Assembly (NCBI RefSeq): GCF_020531945.1
Contig: NZ_JAJATZ010000009.1
Location: 52,653 to 116,652 of the forward strand
Length of the DNA: 64,000 nt
Source of the DNA: Loktanella gaetbuli
GTDB lineage: Bacteria; Pseudomonadota; Alphaproteobacteria; Rhodobacterales; Rhodobacteraceae
Reading direction: 5' to 3'
The translations under genes were made by a program, and so were the position numbers. The notes beneath the pieces are model-generated. The model saw only the letters and a program-made list of their open reading frames with translations, had not been told where the DNA came from and did not search any database. Within the stretch, counting starts at the first letter, position 1, and each line of letters starts with the position of its first letter. This document shows, piece after piece, positions 17,502 through 25,265 of the stretch.

Positions 17502-18206
17502 TCACAGGCATCCCGGGTCCGTCGCGGCGTCAGTGTCACACTGGCTGCGCAGGACCACGGACACGGGACCGTCAAGGGCGGGTGTCGCCTGTGACAGGGC
17601 CAGCGCGTCCTGTGGCGTCATTTCAAGGGTCAGGGTCGAATAATTGTCGCGTCCCGACGCCAGCCATTCGTCGTAGCTGAACATGTCGCCCACCGCGATG
17701 ACCTTGACGTCTTCCATCAGGATTTCGGCCTCTGACCCGGCGAGGTTGGACCGCACGCCGATCAGGTCGACGCGGTTGCCGGGGGCCACCTGATAGTTCA
17801 GCGCGCTCTTGGTATCGACGGAAATGGTCAGGGCACGCATGCCCGGTGTGATCACCTGGTCCAGACGGGTTTCGGCAACATCCTCGAACAGGTCGCGGGT
17901 CAGAATGCGACCGCGCGGCAGACGCATGTTGATCGGCTGCAGTGTCACGAATTGACGTGTAGCGGCACTGTCCGGAAAGGCATAATCGCCAAGATTGCCA
18001 CCGGTTTCCGGTATCTGGACCGATGTCAGGTGTTCGGGGCGCAACTGGCTGCCGGCCTCTAGAAAGGCGTCAGGCAAGTCGGCCCGCAGCACCAGATAGG
18101 CGGGTGCATCATTCACGGCCTCGATTTCGGCCATGCGCTGCCACGACATGTATCCGGCGACCCCGCCCAGCAAAAGCCCAACGACGATCATTGCCACGTA
18201 TTTCAT
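17502..18206 (-). CDS. cpaB: CpaB/RcpC pilus assembly protein
   Basis: 234 residues with an N-terminal membrane anchor (YVAMIVVGLLLGGVAGYMSW) and a periplasmic SAF-type domain (LPDAFLEAGSQLRPEHLTSVQIPE...RLPRGRILTRDLF). RcpC-specific features follow (MRALTISVDTKSALNYQVAPGNRVDLIGV). In canonical systems CpaB/RcpC works with the secretin in the periplasm, yet no secretin gene lies in this locus. It sits between the pilin-like genes and tadA. Confidence 0.82.
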   Translation of the reverse strand: MKYVAMIVVGLLLGGVAGYMSWQRMAEIEAVNDAPAYLVLRADLPDAFLEAGSQLRPEHLTSVQIPETGGNLGDYAFPDSAATRQFVTLQPINMRLPRGRILTRDLFEDVAETRLDQVITPGMRALTISVDTKSALNYQVAPGNRVDLIGVRSNLAGSEAEILMEDVKVIAVGDMFSYDEWLASGRDNYSTLTLEMTPQDALALSQATPALDGPVSVVLRSQCDTDAATDPGCL

Positions 18207-18223
18207 GAAGTGACCAACCCGAC

Positions 18224-18421
18224 TTAAAAGGTGAAAGTTTCGGCCTCATCGAAGATGTTGGGTGCCTGCGACCGCATCCATACGATGAATTTCGTTCCCG
18301 CCAGTGCGAGGAACGTCACCAAAGGCACGGACACGACACCAAGTATCAGGACTGCCTCAAGCGAGGTGACGCCGCGGTCATCGCGCAAAATACGCGCCGC
18401 GACGTCTATGAATTTACGCAA
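18224..18421 (-). CDS. Flp-type pilin-like protein
   Basis: 65 residues. A basic leader ends in DDRG, followed by VTSLEAVLILGVVSVPLVTFLALAG. Gly at -1, Glu at +5 and the following hydrophobic helix match a type IVb (Flp) prepilin cleaved by TadV after Gly. It differs from common Flp pilins in having Glu-Ala instead of Glu-Tyr. It is the best candidate for the main subunit or a minor pseudopilin. Confidence 0.75.
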   Translation of the reverse strand: MRKFIDVAARILRDDRGVTSLEAVLILGVVSVPLVTFLALAGTKFIVWMRSQAPNIFDEAETFTF

Positions 18422-18430
18422 CGGATTGCC

Positions 18431-18592
18431 TTACCAAGAAGAACCGGCCGTGCTGGACAGGCCATCAGCGGCCGAGTCCATGCTGGTGCCAGCTGTCTTG
18501 GTGTTGTCCACCACAGCCGTGCCAACATAAGCAAGAAACATAACAAGCGGCAAAACAATGACGCCGATTTTCAGAATATCTCCAGGACCCAT
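18431..18592 (-). CDS. Small pilin-like hydrophobic protein, 53 aa
   Basis: The frame extends upstream, but the ATG at 18592 has a strong Shine-Dalgarno (GAAGGAG, about 6 bases away), giving MGPGDILKIGVIVLPLVMFLAYVG. One transmembrane helix is followed by a Ser/Thr/Asp-rich tail (DNTKTAGTSMDSAADG). The hydrophobic core (VIVLPLVMFLAYVGT) parallels the neighbouring Flp-like protein (VVSVPLVTFLALAGT), which suggests duplication. It lacks a leader and the Glu+5, so it may assemble without TadV processing. Confidence 0.65.
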   Translation of the reverse strand: MGPGDILKIGVIVLPLVMFLAYVGTAVVDNTKTAGTSMDSAADGLSSTAGSSW

Positions 18593-18667
18593 CTCGTACT
18601 CCTTCGAAGAATCAATTAAAGATTGTCTTATTATAAGCGGAAGTCTGCTTGTTAAAAGCATTTTTTC

Positions 18668-19849
18668 TTATTTTTGCCACAATCGCGTGAGTTCGCTGAT
18701 CTCCTCGGGCAGCAATTCGGGAAAGGTCGGCATTTCTCCTGTCCACATCAATGACTTGCCGTTGGGGCCGTCCTTATCGGGCTGCAAGTTAAAGATCGGG
18801 GCCATTTGGTAATAGTTCGTTTCGGGGTCCAATCCGCGGACCTCGGAAATCTCGACCACCCGTCGAAAACCCCGCACACGCGAAATCTGAACGACAACCT
18901 CGACCGCCGCCGCGATCTGGCGTTGCAGCGCGACCAGCGGCATGTCCACCCCCGACATCAGGCACAGCGTTTCGACGCGGGCAAGGCAATCGACCGGGCT
19001 GTTGGCGTGCACGGTCGACATCGATCCTGCGTGGCCGGTATTCATTGCCTGCACCATGTCCAGCGCCTCGCCCGCGCGGCATTCGCCGACGATGACCCGG
19101 TCAGGGCGCATCCGCAGCGACCCCTTGAGCAGGTCGCGGATCGAAATGCCACCGTCGCCGTGTTCGGTCGGTTTTTGCGCCTCGAGCTGGAGGACGTGAC
19201 GATCATCCTCGAACCGGATTTCGGTGGTATCCTCGATGATCAGAACGCGATCATCTGGGGCGATCATTTCGGACAGGGCGTTCAGAATCGTCGTCTTGCC
19301 CGAACCAGTGCCGCCCGATACCAGCAGGTTCCGGCGCTGTTCCATCGCCACGCGCAGATAATCCTGTGCTGCCGCACTGAACGACCCCTTTTCGCGCAGC
19401 ATATCAAGGCTGATGCGGTCCTTTGGAAACTTGCGGATCGCCATCGACAGACCGGGCCGCGCGGCCGGGGCCTGCACGATATGAACCCGGTGCTTTTCGG
19501 GGGTGCGCGCCTCGATCGACAGGTCGTTGGGATCAAGGCGTTTGCCTGCATATTGCAGGATCGCACGGGCCAGCGCGGTCAGGTTCTCAGGCTCTCCGAA
19601 ACTGGCACCCGGCAGGCGGGTCAGTTTGCCGGACAATTCGACATAGATCTCATCCGGGCCATTGATCATGATCTCCTGAACGGAGTCAGCCATTTTCCGG
19701 CGTTCGGGGTCTTTTTCCTCGGGGTCTCCGTAATAGGGGGCAATCGGGCCCAATAGTCCCTGGATGACCTGCGCATGGTATCTTGCGAAAACCTCGTCGT
19801 CGCTTTCGCTTGCGCCAATGACTGCAAAATCATCCAGCATGCCGTTCAT
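18668..19849 (-). CDS. Second TadA/CpaF-type secretion ATPase
   Basis: 393 residues from the ATG at 19849 (MNGMLDDFAV), chosen because it overlaps the stop of the preceding 42-aa gene as ATGA; the frame itself is open further upstream. It has Walker A GGTGSGKT (about 179-186), VLIIEDTTEIRF, RPDRVIVGECRAGEALDM and the TVHAN box, and lacks the FHA domain of the first ATPase. Two CpaF-class motors in one operon suggest either separate extension and retraction roles (canonical Tad has one bifunctional CpaF) or two substrates. Confidence 0.85.
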   Translation of the reverse strand: MNGMLDDFAVIGASESDDEVFARYHAQVIQGLLGPIAPYYGDPEEKDPERRKMADSVQEIMINGPDEIYVELSGKLTRLPGASFGEPENLTALARAILQYAGKRLDPNDLSIEARTPEKHRVHIVQAPAARPGLSMAIRKFPKDRISLDMLREKGSFSAAAQDYLRVAMEQRRNLLVSGGTGSGKTTILNALSEMIAPDDRVLIIEDTTEIRFEDDRHVLQLEAQKPTEHGDGGISIRDLLKGSLRMRPDRVIVGECRAGEALDMVQAMNTGHAGSMSTVHANSPVDCLARVETLCLMSGVDMPLVALQRQIAAAVEVVVQISRVRGFRRVVEISEVRGLDPETNYYQMAPIFNLQPDKDGPNGKSLMWTGEMPTFPELLPEEISELTRLWQK

Positions 19850-19974
19850 AGCGGCAGCATCCACACGCCTTCGGCGATACGCCAATAGAGCATGAGAGAA
19901 ATGGTCAGCCGGATCATCAGGACCATGATCGGCACACCGAACACCGCAAGGATAATTACGTATTCCAGGCTCAT
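19846..19974 (-). CDS. 42-aa Flp-like micro-protein
   Basis: An unusually short gene: the ATG at 19974 is preceded by GGAGGGCGGAA, a strong ribosome-binding site, and encodes MSLEYVIILAVFGVPIMVLMIR followed by a second hydrophobic stretch ending GVWMLPL. The SLEYVIIL start resembles the mature N-terminus of Flp pilins (Glu-Tyr motif) with no leader. The stop overlaps the start of the second TadA-type ATPase by four bases, supporting translation. It could be a pseudopilin or a membrane adaptor for that ATPase. Confidence 0.7.
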   Translation of the reverse strand: MSLEYVIILAVFGVPIMVLMIRLTISLMLYWRIAEGVWMLPL

Positions 19975-19984
19975 TTCCGCCCTC

Positions 19985-21880
19985 CTATTCCATCAAGCGG
20001 TCGATCACGCCGCCACGGGACACACCCTTGGATCGCAATTGCAGATAGGTCAGCGCCCACCCGGTCAATAACATGAAACCGAGGAACGCGAGGAGTCCTA
20101 ATGCAGGGACCGGCAACACATCCAGCATTTCGCCCAGCGCAATCCGGTCATATTCCGTCGACAGCGCACGTATCGCGCCAAAGAGCGTCGCCCGAATGGC
20201 AAGAAACAGGCCAAACGCCACGGCCAGCCCCAGCACAACGCACATCGCCACCTGCATGCAAACCAGCACGACGATCTGCAGCGGCGACAGGCCACCCACG
20301 ATCAGCGTCGCATATTGCCCGCGCCGGTGTCCCAGCACGGTTCCCAACTGCACCCAGAGGATTGCGACGCCCAGACCGACCAGCGACCAGCCGACCGGCC
20401 CGGACACCGCATCGATCAGGCGCGACAGGAAGCCAAAGCGCATCAGGCTGTCGCGGTAGATATTGTGTATGGCGATCCGGCTCTCGGTCGCCTGATCTCC
20501 ACTCTCATCAGATGCACTGGCAAGAGGCATGCACAGCGTATCATCCAGCGCACCCGACGTGACGCCATCACAGGAAATGACGGACACCAGGCCATCCAAA
20601 CCGATCCGGTCCTCGGCAAAGACAAGCATTTCGTCATAGCCCGAGGATGCGTTCGCCGTTTCGATCGTGATCGGATCATCGCCGCAGGACGATTGCGCGG
20701 AATCGGTCGCGCCGAGGGCAAAGGCCCGTTCGCGTGGATTGATCGCAGAACAGGGGGCCGTGTAGCGGCTGACGTCGACGCCGACATCCGGAACAGGCTG
20801 GGGTGACAGGCCGTCCCAGTCCGACAGCGCCAGATCGCCCGCGGTGGCAAAGAGCGCGGCCACAACCCAGGGCACGGTCGCAGCACAGGTCCCGCCGCCA
20901 TTGTCGGGCGCTGACCAAGATACGCGACTGGGATTGGCGACGGACAATGACCCGCCCATGGCCGCGTGCAGGTCCGTCAGTGCGGCCCCCATGGGCGTGC
21001 TGCGGGCGGCGCGATCTTCGGCCGACATCAGCAATAGCGACGGGCTTTGAACGCCGGCTACAGGGGCAATGGGCGCAGGCCCCGCGCTGAAATCAAGGCA
21101 CAGACCCGGACTGGCGGAGGCTGCTGCTTCCAGCGTGTGCAGCGCAGCGGGCAGGACAAAGTCGGGCGCGATATGGCCCGCGCCAAGGTAATTGGCCCAA
21201 GTCACGCGAAACGGCACGAGATGTGCGCGGTCGTTGACCCGCATTTCCAGCCAAAGCAGCGACATGTCGTCCAGCGATGCGATGTCTTGTGGAATATCAT
21301 CCAGCGCTGCGGGCGGCACCCGCCCGGCCAGCGCCGCGCGATAGGCGTCCAGATCCAGGAATTGCGCAAAATTCTCGCGGTCCAGCACGATGGACCACAT
21401 GTGCGAAACCACGTCCTGCGACAGGCCGGTTGCCGTTGCCGTGGACCGTTGCTGACCGGCCAGTACGCTGCCTGTGTCGGCAAATATCCCCTCGAACGCG
21501 GGTTCCGCGTTCAGGCGCGGTTCGGTCCAGACATCCTGCGCAGGCAAGCGGATAATATCGCCGTCGAACGTCCGCCGGAATGTCTGCACGGGAAAGCCAC
21601 GCGCCTCCAGATCGTCCACCATGTCCTGGGTCATTGCACCGGCGTCGTTTTCCGCCAGATAGTTCTGCCGCACCCAGACCGGCACGCCGTAGCCCGGCAC
21701 CTTGCCCAGAAACGCATCGACAGAGCGTTCCAGCACCCCCAGCTTGGCGCTGAAAATCACAATACCCAATAATTGCAGCAAGGCGATGAGGGCCAGCAGA
21801 TATGCAAAATCGCGCCCCCCCGGCGGGCGCGGCAGAAAACTGCGGAACAATTCGTTCCAAGCCATGCGCAGGATCAACAT
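19985..21880 (-). CDS. MacB/FtsX-like ABC transporter permease
   Basis: 631 residues with one transmembrane helix near 27-47, a large extracytoplasmic domain of about 430 residues with several Cys, and three C-terminal helices (about 480-500, 530-560, 590-610). This is the topology of type VII (MacB/LolE/FtsX) ABC permeases. The periplasmic domain is larger than usual. Members of this superfamily couple cytosolic ATP hydrolysis to work in the periplasm without moving substrate through the inner membrane. Its ATPase is encoded just upstream, with overlapping stop and start. Confidence 0.75.
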   Translation of the reverse strand: MLILRMAWNELFRSFLPRPPGGRDFAYLLALIALLQLLGIVIFSAKLGVLERSVDAFLGKVPGYGVPVWVRQNYLAENDAGAMTQDMVDDLEARGFPVQTFRRTFDGDIIRLPAQDVWTEPRLNAEPAFEGIFADTGSVLAGQQRSTATATGLSQDVVSHMWSIVLDRENFAQFLDLDAYRAALAGRVPPAALDDIPQDIASLDDMSLLWLEMRVNDRAHLVPFRVTWANYLGAGHIAPDFVLPAALHTLEAAASASPGLCLDFSAGPAPIAPVAGVQSPSLLLMSAEDRAARSTPMGAALTDLHAAMGGSLSVANPSRVSWSAPDNGGGTCAATVPWVVAALFATAGDLALSDWDGLSPQPVPDVGVDVSRYTAPCSAINPRERAFALGATDSAQSSCGDDPITIETANASSGYDEMLVFAEDRIGLDGLVSVISCDGVTSGALDDTLCMPLASASDESGDQATESRIAIHNIYRDSLMRFGFLSRLIDAVSGPVGWSLVGLGVAILWVQLGTVLGHRRGQYATLIVGGLSPLQIVVLVCMQVAMCVVLGLAVAFGLFLAIRATLFGAIRALSTEYDRIALGEMLDVLPVPALGLLAFLGFMLLTGWALTYLQLRSKGVSRGGVIDRLME

Positions 21881-22659
21881 CAGGCCATCACACCCGCTGT
21901 GTTATCCCACCGCACGGACCCGTCGGCCACGACCAGCCGGCGCGGTGCACCCGTATCCGCGGGATCGCTGTCATGGTGCGTGACCCAGATCAACATGCGT
22001 TCCGGCGTCAGCCAGTCGGTCAGCATCGCCATGATCGTGCGCCGTGTCTCGCCGTCCAGACTGCCCGTGGGTTCATCTGCGAACAAGACGACCGGATCCT
22101 GGACCAGCGCCATAAGGAGGGACGTCCGCTGGCGTTCCCCGCCCGACAGCTGCCCCGGAAAGCTGGCGGCGATGCGCGCGACCTTTTGCGCATCACCGTC
22201 AAAGGCGGAATTCAGACTGCGCTGTGCCGCATCCCGCGCCTGAGCGCGGCTGTGACCTCGATTTTCCAGCGCAAATGTCAGCGCCTCGGTGATGGTCATG
22301 AATTCGGGCACATGCGGTGTCTGAAAGGCGAAACCGAAATACCGACGCCGCAACCGGCCCAGCATGTCCGGGGATGGGCCGCGATGCCCCCAGTCCAGCT
22401 GCGCCCCGTCGGGAAAGGTCCATGCGATCCGCGCCTCGGGGCTTTGCGGAAGTGTGGTCGCGGAAATCAGGTGCATCAGCGTGCTCTTGCCCGCGCCTGA
22501 TGGTCCCATCACCGGCACGCGGTTGGTGTTCCCACCGCCGTAGCGGATGTCCAGCCGTCCGTCGCAGCGGATGCGGAACTGGGTGCCTGACCCCGCACGC
22601 CCACGTGCGAAATCAAGGTCTGTCACCGTGCAGCCCCAGTCCGTCATGCAGCCTGCCAT
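21880..22659 (-). CDS. MacB/LolD-like ABC transporter ATPase
   Basis: 259 residues with Walker A GPSGAGKST, signature LSGGERQR, Walker B VVLFADEPTGSLDG and the His switch (VTHHD). This is the pattern of the MacB/LolD/FtsE branch. It is partner to the adjacent FtsX-like permease. In-frame ATGs at 22659 and 22647 are both possible starts. Its presence inside a Tad operon is atypical and suggests energised periplasmic assembly or release of a component. Confidence 0.82.
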   Translation of the reverse strand: MAGCMTDWGCTVTDLDFARGRAGSGTQFRIRCDGRLDIRYGGGNTNRVPVMGPSGAGKSTLMHLISATTLPQSPEARIAWTFPDGAQLDWGHRGPSPDMLGRLRRRYFGFAFQTPHVPEFMTITEALTFALENRGHSRAQARDAAQRSLNSAFDGDAQKVARIAASFPGQLSGGERQRTSLLMALVQDPVVLFADEPTGSLDGETRRTIMAMLTDWLTPERMLIWVTHHDSDPADTGAPRRLVVADGSVRWDNTAGVMA

Positions 22660-22675
22660 GCGTCCGACCGCCGGA

Positions 22676-25246
22676 TCATGGCAGGAACTGGTTGGGTATC
22701 CAGAACCAGCGCGCGTTCAGATCGACATAGCTGTATTGCATCGTGTCTTCGGGAAAGCTCTTGAAGTCGTCGAAGGTCAGGTCCGTCACGCCGTCATACC
22801 GCATGTCGCACCGATCGGTCGGGATTTCGGCGCTGGTAAAGGTCGGCACGTTGCCACGGTCGATTTCACGAAAGAAATCGCGTCTGACGGCCAGCCAGCG
22901 GATCACGAAATAGATCTCGCAGGAATCGATCGCCTCGTCAGCCGAACCGCCGCCTTCGGCCGCAAAGATGAAGTCACGCAGGCTGTAGTTCATCAGGGGG
23001 GTTTCGCTGCCTGCGGGCAAGGCGGCCTTGAGGTTGAGGAAATCCGACAACGGCATATCCAGTTCGGCGGGTGACAATTCACCCAGCGACCGTTCCAGCC
23101 CCTTGACCAGCGAGGTCAGGATCATCTGGGACTGCTGCGGAACCGACATGTCGGTGACGTCGCGCAGCGGGCGCAGCATCAGGCCCCAGTCGTCGAATTC
23201 CTCGGCCGACACCAGCACGTCAACCTGCGTATCCTCGCCCGCGCGGACATAGCCGCGCGTGGTGTCTGACACGATCTTTTGGGTGCAGGCATCACCCAGC
23301 GTGTCGCAGACCCGCCGTTCGATCTGGGCCAGACGCAGGGCAGGCACGCCATTGGCACTGGATTGCAGGGCGGTAATGATTTCGACCAGCGCCTCGCCGG
23401 TCTGAAGGCCCGCGATGATTTCCGTCACCGGCCCCTGATCGCCAAACCGGGCGACCTGATCGGTGATGATGCGGATCAGCTCGCGCTGGGCAGCGTCGCT
23501 GTCCTGGCCGTTCATCGAGAAATAGTTCTGTTCCAGATCCAGCGACACCGGGATCTGCTGGCTGTCCTGATAGATCGACCCGATGGTGCCGATCATCAGT
23601 TTGGCCTGCACCTCGTATTTCTGATAGGCGCTGAGATAACGTTCCAGCCGGTCGCCCGTTGCCTGCAGCGCCTTAGCCGCCTCTGGCACATGGATGAAAA
23701 ACGGGATGATCGGGTCCACGGTCTTGGACGACACACCGTTGACCAGCATGTCGACCACGGCCAGTTCATCCGTCAGCATGTCCGGCACGCCGCGCGAAAT
23801 CAGGCTCTCGCTGTCATAGCCCGTGTCACCGATGACAAAGAGCATTTTGACGTTGTCCTCGCAGGCGGTGATGTCGTCGGACGCCTGTGCAAGCGCCACG
23901 ATCAGCGCCTCTTCGTGGTCGGGATCGGGTTCGTTGCCGCTGCCGAAACCGGTGTCGATCTCTTGCAGCATCGTGTTGAATGTCTCGCGGTTTTGGGTCA
24001 GCGCGGCCTCGTCCGGGGTGCAGTTGCGATCCAGCGGCAGGCCTTCACCGATGCCGAAATTCCCGGCATAGGTGTCGCGGTAGACCCGGAAACCGTAACG
24101 GACGGTCACATTGGAAAAGCGTGGATCGCCCTCGAATGAATCCTGAATGGCCGGGATCACGCCCTTGACGGTATCGCTGCCGATCAGCGCCTCGATATGC
24201 GGTTCCATCGACTGGGTGCCGTCGATGAGAAAGAAAACGTCGAGGTTTTTCAGCTGCTGCAATTCGCGGATCGCGTTGTCCAGACCGGCGACCTGTTCCA
24301 GCAGGGCATCGCGCCCGTCCTCGCCCACGGTGGCGACGGGCACGGCGATTTCGTAGAAATCTTCTCCGTCGATTTCCAGATCCCCGATGATCGGCAGGCG
24401 CACGTTGGACGTGAACCAGCGCGGACCGCCCAGAACCTGCACGTCGCAGGCATTGCCGGTTTCGGCGTCAGCCGTAGACAGCGAGGCGCGCGCGGCGTCT
24501 TCGGTCTCGTAGACGCACATGATCGTTTCTTTTTCGACCTCGAGGCTGCCGGTATCGGCGTTTACGACCATGTTGTCGGACGGGCGCAGGCCCAGTCGCG
24601 TGTTCCAGCGATATCCGTCGTCGGCGGAGACCCAGCCATTCAGTGGCTCCAGTGCCTCTGACAGGTTCGAACTCATGAGCAGGACGCTGTTCGTCTCGGG
24701 GTCCTCGGCAAAGATGAAGAACCGCTGGAAACGTGTCATGCTCTGACAGATGCCGTTCAGTTCGGCGCAATCATCGCCGCCGGGGTCGGTGACCGGCACG
24801 ACACCGACCTGCGCATCCTCGGCCGCGTTCGCAGCCGTGCGGATGTAGAATTTGCGCGAGATGTTTTCTTCGGTCATCAGCGGCGTGGCGCGACAGGACA
24901 CGTCATCGGCAGCCACCCAGCCCAGCATCGGCGAGTCCGGTCGCGTGTCGCGCCGCACGTGGATATAGTCGCCGTCCTGCGCAATCGGGTTGATACGTTC
25001 GTTGAACACCAGTTCGCCGATCACGGTGGCGTCGGCACCGGGACCGTCCCGTAGGGGGGTCGCCCCAACCATCACCGGAATGATCCCGTTGCGGATGATT
25101 TCGCCGGTTTCGGCGTTGAAGCTCCCCAGCGCATCGGGTCGGTCATAATAGCCCAGGCAGCTGCCTTCGATCTGGGCCGAGGCAAGTGTTGGCGCAGCAG
25201 ACAGAGCAAGAACCAGGGCAAGGCGTGCATAGGGTTTCAAAAGCAA
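22676..25246 (-). CDS. Periplasmic SH3-VWA protein
   Basis: 856 residues with a signal peptide (RLALVLALSAAPTLASAQ). Residues of about 50-120 and 130-220 look like bacterial SH3 domains (ATPLRDGPGADATVIGEL; FYIRTAANAAEDAQVGVV). A von Willebrand factor A domain starts near residue 340 with the metal site FFLIDGTQSMEP, where Asp-x-Thr-x-Ser replaces the usual Asp-x-Ser-x-Ser. A C-terminal region of about 300 residues is not recognised. VWA domains mediate metal-dependent protein contacts; TadG proteins in Tad systems often carry one. Here the function may have moved to this separate protein. Confidence 0.68.
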   Translation of the reverse strand: MLLKPYARLALVLALSAAPTLASAQIEGSCLGYYDRPDALGSFNAETGEIIRNGIIPVMVGATPLRDGPGADATVIGELVFNERINPIAQDGDYIHVRRDTRPDSPMLGWVAADDVSCRATPLMTEENISRKFYIRTAANAAEDAQVGVVPVTDPGGDDCAELNGICQSMTRFQRFFIFAEDPETNSVLLMSSNLSEALEPLNGWVSADDGYRWNTRLGLRPSDNMVVNADTGSLEVEKETIMCVYETEDAARASLSTADAETGNACDVQVLGGPRWFTSNVRLPIIGDLEIDGEDFYEIAVPVATVGEDGRDALLEQVAGLDNAIRELQQLKNLDVFFLIDGTQSMEPHIEALIGSDTVKGVIPAIQDSFEGDPRFSNVTVRYGFRVYRDTYAGNFGIGEGLPLDRNCTPDEAALTQNRETFNTMLQEIDTGFGSGNEPDPDHEEALIVALAQASDDITACEDNVKMLFVIGDTGYDSESLISRGVPDMLTDELAVVDMLVNGVSSKTVDPIIPFFIHVPEAAKALQATGDRLERYLSAYQKYEVQAKLMIGTIGSIYQDSQQIPVSLDLEQNYFSMNGQDSDAAQRELIRIITDQVARFGDQGPVTEIIAGLQTGEALVEIITALQSSANGVPALRLAQIERRVCDTLGDACTQKIVSDTTRGYVRAGEDTQVDVLVSAEEFDDWGLMLRPLRDVTDMSVPQQSQMILTSLVKGLERSLGELSPAELDMPLSDFLNLKAALPAGSETPLMNYSLRDFIFAAEGGGSADEAIDSCEIYFVIRWLAVRRDFFREIDRGNVPTFTSAEIPTDRCDMRYDGVTDLTFDDFKSFPEDTMQYSYVDLNARWFWIPNQFLP

Positions 25247-25265
25247 CGTATTCGTCCTCGTTTTA

